Source: Gammaproteobacteria bacterium (GTDB taxonomy: Bacteria > Pseudomonadota > Gammaproteobacteria > Ga0077536). From it: a stretch of 64,000 nucleotides of DNA. The translations under genes were made by a program, and so were the position numbers. Positions 60,058 through 64,000 of the stretch are shown here, piece after piece. Where the stretch lies: NCBI GenBank assembly GCA_020849475.1, contig JADLGE010000009.1:62001-126000 (forward strand), read 5' to 3'. The notes under the pieces were generated by a model. It was not told where the DNA came from, did no database searches, and was given only the letters and a program-made list of their open reading frames with translations. How positions within the stretch are numbered: position 1 is the first letter of the stretch; each line of letters begins with the position of its first letter.

Positions 60058-60942
60058 ATGCAATACGCCGTCTACGCGCCGACCTTCAACGACTACGGGG
60101 AGCCCGCAAGGCTGGTCGAGCTCGCGGTCGCCGCCGAACGCGCCGGCTATGACGGCTTCTTCATCTGGGACCACCTCGCGCTTGAGCCCGAAGGCCGCAT
60201 CGAAATCGTCGATGCAACGGTGATGCTGGGGGCCCTGGCGCAGGCCACGACGCGTCTGCGACTCGGCGCCATGATCACGCCGCTGGCGAGACGGCGGCCG
60301 TGGAAGGTCGCCAAGGAAATGGCGACCCTCGACCGTTTGAGCGGTGGACGCATGACCTTTGGCGTCGGTCTCGGCGAACCGGCAGGGGTGGAATTCGAAG
60401 CCTTTGGCGAGGACGGCAGCGCACGCACGCGCGCTGCGCGACTCGATGAAGGCCTCGCACTGTTCGACGCACTGGTGCGCGGCGAGCGCGTCAATCACCG
60501 TGGCCCGCATTATCACTTGCAGGACGCGCAGCTCGCGCCGCGCGCGACCCAGCAGCCGCGCATGCCGATATGGGTGGCGGCGTCCTTGCCGGCGCGCGCT
60601 GGCGTGCGCCGCGCGGCGCGCTGGGACGGCATCTTCCCGGTGTGCGTGCCGCAAAGCATACTCGACGGCGCGCCGGTGACGGCGCTGGACTGGCGCGAGT
60701 GGTGGCTGTCGCCCGCCGACATCGGCGCACTCACGACAGAAATCCAGGCCTTGCGCAGCAGCGAGACAGTGTTCGATGTCGCGGCCAGTGGTCGCGTATG
60801 CGGGCTGCCGGCGGCGCAGGCGCACGCCGTGACCGCGGCCTTCGCGGCGGCCGGCGCCACGTGGTTCTGTGACTGGGTGGATGAGGCGCCGGGGACGTTC
60901 GCGGCCACGCTCGCCGCCATCGAGCGCGGCCCGCCACGGTGA
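60058..60942 (+). CDS. Luciferase-like (LLM class) oxidoreductase
   Basis: The product is 294 aa from an ATG at 60058. It shows the compact family form: ERAGYDGFFIWDHLALEP, TTRLRLGAMITPLARRRPWKVAKEMATLDRLSGGRMTFGVGLGEP and MPIWVAASLPARAGVRRAARWDG. It is shorter than the two large luciferase-like proteins in the window and belongs to a different subgroup, commonly annotated as F420-dependent. It overlaps the AEC transporter gene by 4 bases (GTGA), so the two are coupled. Confidence 0.85.
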   Translation: MQYAVYAPTFNDYGEPARLVELAVAAERAGYDGFFIWDHLALEPEGRIEIVDATVMLGALAQATTRLRLGAMITPLARRRPWKVAKEMATLDRLSGGRMTFGVGLGEPAGVEFEAFGEDGSARTRAARLDEGLALFDALVRGERVNHRGPHYHLQDAQLAPRATQQPRMPIWVAASLPARAGVRRAARWDGIFPVCVPQSILDGAPVTALDWREWWLSPADIGALTTEIQALRSSETVFDVAASGRVCGLPAAQAHAVTAAFAAAGATWFCDWVDEAPGTFAATLAAIERGPPR

Positions 60943-61871
60943 ACGCGGTGGCGGCGGTGGTGGTGCCGGTGTTCGGCACGGTCGCGCTCGGCTTCGGCAT
61001 GGCGCGCGCCGGCATCTTCAATCGCGACACCGGCGCCGCTCTTACGCGCTTCATGTTTCACCTCGCCATTCCCGCCATGCTGTTTCGCGGCCTGGCCTCC
61101 GCGGAACTGCCGAGCGCAGTGCCGTGGGACTATCTCGCGGCGTTTTACCTGCCGTCGTTCGCGGTGTTCTGGCTGGCCTGGCGTGTCTCACAGTCCGCCC
61201 TCGGTTGGGGGCGGCGTGAAGCGGGCATGGCCGGCATGAGCGCCTGCTACGCCAATATCGTGCTGCTCGGCTTTCCGCTCATGCACGCGGCGTTTGGCGA
61301 ACGCGGCCACCTGCCGCTGTTCATCCTGATGGCGACGCAGAGTACGCTGCTGTTCCCACTCGCGACCTATGCCCTCGAGATCTACGGTCACGAACGCGCC
61401 GGGCAACCGATGTTTTACCTGCGCGCCGCCGGGCGCCTGGCATTGAACCCCGTGATCGTGGCGCTGGCGCTGGGCTTCGTGGTCAATCGTGCGCAGCTCA
61501 CGGTGCCGCCGGTTGCCGCACGCATGCTGGAACTGCTCGGTGCGGCGGGACCGGGCTGTGCACTGGTGGCGCTCGGCGTGAGCCTTGCCCAATATCACCT
61601 CGGCGGCGGCTGGCGTGACGCGCTGGTGCTGGTGGCCATGAAGAATGTGCTCAGCCCGCTGCTGGTGTGGGGGCTCGGCACGGCGCTCGGCATCGAGCCA
61701 CTGTGGCTCGCGACCGCGGTGCTGATGGCGGCCATGCCGGCCGGCATCAACACCTTCATCTTCGCCAGCCAGTACGACATCCGCCAGGACACGGTCGCCA
61801 AGACCATTGTGGTCTCAACCCTCACAGCGACCGTCATCGCCACCGCGCTGCTGGCGCGTTTCATCGCGTGA
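60939..61871 (+). CDS. AEC (auxin efflux carrier) family transporter
   Basis: The product is 310 aa with about ten transmembrane helices. Motifs are GFGMARAGIFNRDTGAALTRFMFHLAIPAMLFRGLA, ACYANIVLLGFPLMHAAFG and LATAVLMAAMPAGINTFIFASQYD. The AEC family in bacteria exports or imports organic acids such as malonate and malate. Coupling to a luciferase-like enzyme suggests transport of that enzyme's substrate or product; neither is known. Confidence 0.88.
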   Translation: MNAVAAVVVPVFGTVALGFGMARAGIFNRDTGAALTRFMFHLAIPAMLFRGLASAELPSAVPWDYLAAFYLPSFAVFWLAWRVSQSALGWGRREAGMAGMSACYANIVLLGFPLMHAAFGERGHLPLFILMATQSTLLFPLATYALEIYGHERAGQPMFYLRAAGRLALNPVIVALALGFVVNRAQLTVPPVAARMLELLGAAGPGCALVALGVSLAQYHLGGGWRDALVLVAMKNVLSPLLVWGLGTALGIEPLWLATAVLMAAMPAGINTFIFASQYDIRQDTVAKTIVVSTLTATVIATALLARFIA

Positions 61872-61945
61872 GCGTGCGTTGGCGCGCACGTGGTCGCGGT
61901 GTATAAGGGCTGAGCGTCGCGCGCTCAACCCAGAGATCCCATCCG

Positions 61946-62641
61946 GTGAACAATCCCATCAACGCCGCCATCCTGCTGGTCGAAGATCATCGCGATATCG
62001 CCGAGATGGTGTTCGACTACCTGGAAGCGCGTGGCTGCAGCGTCGATTACGCGGTCGATGGCCGCGACGGTTTGCGCCTCGGCCTGGAAAACCGCTACGA
62101 CGTGGTCGTGCTGGACATCATGCTGCCGGGCATGGACGGCCTCGAGCTGTGTCGCCGACTGCGCGACGAGGCGCGTCTCGCCGCACCGGTGCTGATGCTG
62201 ACGGCGCGCGACACGCTGGCTGACAAACTCGCCGGCTTCGACAGCGGCGCCGACGATTACCTGATCAAGCCCTTCGACCTCGCGGAGCTCGAAGCGCGGC
62301 TGCGTTCGCTGCTCAGGCGCAGCCGCGGTGGCGCGCAGGGCGACGTACTGTCGATTGCCGATCTGACCTATGACACGCGCAGCATGAAGGTCAGCCGTGG
62401 TGGCCAGGACCTGGTGCTGACGCCCATCGGCCTCAAGATTCTGAAGTTGCTCATGCAGGAGTCGCCGGCGGTGGTCGACCGGCGCGCCATCGAACGCGCC
62501 ATCTGGGGCGACCTGCCGCCCGACAGCGACGCCTTGCGCAGCCACATGTACAACCTGCGCAAAGTCGTCGACAAACCCTTTCCGCGGGCCTTGATTCATA
62601 CCTTGCACAGCGCCGGCTTCCGCCTTGCCGCCGATGATTGA
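61946..62641 (+). CDS. OmpR-family response regulator
   Basis: The product is 231 aa from a GTG at 61946. The receiver domain has ILLVEDHRDIAEMV, the phospho-acceptor Asp57 in VVVLDIMLPGMDG, and LMLTARD and DDYLIKPFD at the usual spacing. The C-terminal winged helix (LVLTPIGLKILKLLMQE, SDALRSHMYNLRKVVDKP) binds DNA. It overlaps the histidine kinase gene by 8 bases and forms a two-component system with it. Confidence 0.93.
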   Translation: MNNPINAAILLVEDHRDIAEMVFDYLEARGCSVDYAVDGRDGLRLGLENRYDVVVLDIMLPGMDGLELCRRLRDEARLAAPVLMLTARDTLADKLAGFDSGADDYLIKPFDLAELEARLRSLLRRSRGGAQGDVLSIADLTYDTRSMKVSRGGQDLVLTPIGLKILKLLMQESPAVVDRRAIERAIWGDLPPDSDALRSHMYNLRKVVDKPFPRALIHTLHSAGFRLAADD

Positions 62642-63956
62642 ACGGCGACTGCGCCTGAACGCGCGTCTGCTGCGCGCGTTCCTGTTGCAGATAGCGCTGA
62701 TCAGCGCGACCGCGGTGGCGGGTGTGTATCTCGCCGAATTCGCCATTCGCGAAATGCTCATCGTCTCGGCGCTGGAGCGCGAGGCCGATTATTTCTGGTC
62801 GCGCTACAACATCACCGCCGACACGCCGGCGCCCAACACCAATTCGCTGATCGGCTATCTGTTCAACACCGACGCCGCCGAAATACCCGCCGAGTTCAGC
62901 AATCTGACGCTTGGCATTCACGACCTCAAGACACCGGTGGGCGATGCGGTGGTGCATGTCAGCGAACTCGACGGCAAGCGCCTGTACCTGGTGTTCGATG
63001 CCAACAATATCCAGCAGCTGGCGACTTACTTTGGCGTTGCGCCGCTGGCGCTGATGCTGGTGGTGCTCTATTCATCGGCGTGGGTGGCTTACGGTCTCGC
63101 GCGCAAGGCGGTGTCGCCGGTGGTGCGCCTCGCGCGCCTGGTGCGCGACATCAATGTCGAGACGCCGGATCTCGCCGCATTTGAAACCACCCAACTGACG
63201 AGCGGCGCCGACACCGAGATTGAGACCTTGTCCCACGCGCTTACCCATCTCATGGGGCGGGTCGATCAATTGATCGAGCGCGAGCGTAATTTCACCCGCG
63301 AGGCGAGCCACGAATTGCGTAGTCCGCTGACCGTGATCCTGATGGCCTCGGATAATCTCCTGGTCCGCCCGTTGGACGACGCCGCGCGCGCCATGGTCGA
63401 GAAGATTCGCGGGGCCGCGCAGGACATGGTTGAACTGACCGAAGCCTTGCTGCTGCTGGCGCGCGACCATGAGGGGCAGCTTGCGACGGAAGTGGTCAGC
63501 GTCAACCAGGTGCTGCAGCAGGAATTGGCGCGCTGTCGCATGATCTACGAAGCCAAGCAGTTCGATTTCCGTTTCAATGAAAACGCTGAGCTCGAACTCG
63601 ATGCCGCGCCGCGCCTGCTCGCCATCGTGCTCGGCAACCTGCTGCGCAATGCCTGCGCCTATACCGATGCCGGCCAGATCATCATCGCCGTCGATGCCCA
63701 TCGCGTGACCATACGCGACAGTGGCATAGGCATGAGCAAGGAAAATCTCGGGCGGGTCTTCACGCCTTACTTCCGCGTGTCGCAGGCGCGCGGCAGTGGC
63801 CACGGCATCGGCCTGACGCTGGTCAAGCGCATCAGCGACCGCTGCGGCTGGCAGGTCGATATCGCCAGTGAACCCGAGCGCGGCACGGTGGTCGAGGTAA
63901 GACTGCCGGCGGCGCGGGTGGTCAAGGCGCCGCAGCAACGCGCGGCGGACGCTTGA
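62634..63956 (+). CDS. HAMP-containing sensor histidine kinase
   Basis: The product is 440 aa from an ATG at 62634 overlapping the regulator's stop. The first TM helix (FLLQIALISATAVAGVYLAEF) and second (VAPLALMLVVLYSSAWVAYG) enclose a periplasmic sensor region of about 110 residues. HAMP and dimerisation parts follow, with the phospho-acceptor His in REASHELRSPLTVILMASDN. The HATPase domain has GNLLRNACAYTDAG, IRDSGIGMSKENLGRVF and GSGHGIGLTLVKRISD. The ligand is unknown. It resembles a PhoR/QseC-type sensor. The remaining 44 bases of the window hold no gene. Confidence 0.92.
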   Translation: MIERRLRLNARLLRAFLLQIALISATAVAGVYLAEFAIREMLIVSALEREADYFWSRYNITADTPAPNTNSLIGYLFNTDAAEIPAEFSNLTLGIHDLKTPVGDAVVHVSELDGKRLYLVFDANNIQQLATYFGVAPLALMLVVLYSSAWVAYGLARKAVSPVVRLARLVRDINVETPDLAAFETTQLTSGADTEIETLSHALTHLMGRVDQLIERERNFTREASHELRSPLTVILMASDNLLVRPLDDAARAMVEKIRGAAQDMVELTEALLLLARDHEGQLATEVVSVNQVLQQELARCRMIYEAKQFDFRFNENAELELDAAPRLLAIVLGNLLRNACAYTDAGQIIIAVDAHRVTIRDSGIGMSKENLGRVFTPYFRVSQARGSGHGIGLTLVKRISDRCGWQVDIASEPERGTVVEVRLPAARVVKAPQQRAADA

Positions 63957-64000
63957 ATTTCGCGCGCGAGCCCCCACTTCCCATTGAGTTTCTGTTTGCA

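Noticed and set aside
1-64000. tRNA, rRNA or CRISPR arrays
   Set aside because: I found no cloverleaf with a T-loop GGTTCGA pattern in context, no rRNA-like segment, and no regularly spaced direct repeats other than the short elements listed.

Overview
The window is GC-rich, densely coded, and reads as a proteobacterial chromosome, most likely gammaproteobacterial. Pointers are slyX, a TusA-family protein, a Sox thiosulfate-oxidation operon, dnaE2, the cupredoxin/EAL/DUF3034/truncated-globin cluster, and CbbQ/NorD-type proteins. The metabolism suggested is that of an environmental aerobe that oxidises reduced sulfur. It also carries many flavin- or F420-type oxidoreductases and an acyl-CoA carboxylase route. 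Genus cannot be read from the sequence.

Layout. 1-5 kb: a secreted CAP/RTX protein, a DUF4124 protein, a TusA-like protein, a VOC protein, a YeeE/YedE transporter and an APH-fold kinase. 5.3-9.7 kb: a four-gene cluster of periplasmic cupredoxin, membrane GGDEF/EAL protein, DUF3034 outer-membrane protein and exported truncated globin. 9.7-11.8 kb: a VOC protein and an Fe-S F420-dehydrogenase-beta-like protein. 12-15.7 kb: soxXYZAB without soxCD. 15.7-21.5 kb: two luciferase-like monooxygenases, a DsbA-fold isomerase, a transglutaminase-like protein and a GT-C/TPR membrane protein. 21.5-22.9 kb: three tiny membrane proteins under a TetR regulator, with matching operators at both promoters. 22.9-29.2 kb: an apparent tungstate or other oxyanion acquisition operon (TonB receptor, TiaS-like protein, membrane protein, TupA) opposite a ModE/PBP-like regulator.

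31.7-35.0 kb: an intact 3,324-bp transposable element with perfect 23-bp inverted ends and an 8-bp target duplication. It carries a DDE transposase and four passenger genes (KGG-motif protein, P63C protein, DUF2335 membrane protein, small unknown). Joining the flanks across the duplication restores CTGTTTTTATATACAG, a near-ideal LexA (SOS) box 33 bp before dnaE2. The element therefore appears to have landed exactly in the SOS operator of the error-prone polymerase gene. This is the most striking observation here.

35-41 kb: dnaE2, serC and serA. 41-48 kb: an operon of enoyl-CoA hydratase, AtuA-family protein and a three-subunit acyl-CoA carboxylase. 48-53 kb: a CBS protein and a diguanylate cyclase translationally coupled to a protein made only of PAS domains. 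53-64 kb: FAH-family and Dph6-like enzymes, slyX, a CbbQ/NorD pair, RidA, two more luciferase-like enzymes, an AEC transporter and a two-component system.

Two families of small palindromic intergenic repeats recur across the window. No tRNA, rRNA or CRISPR array was seen.
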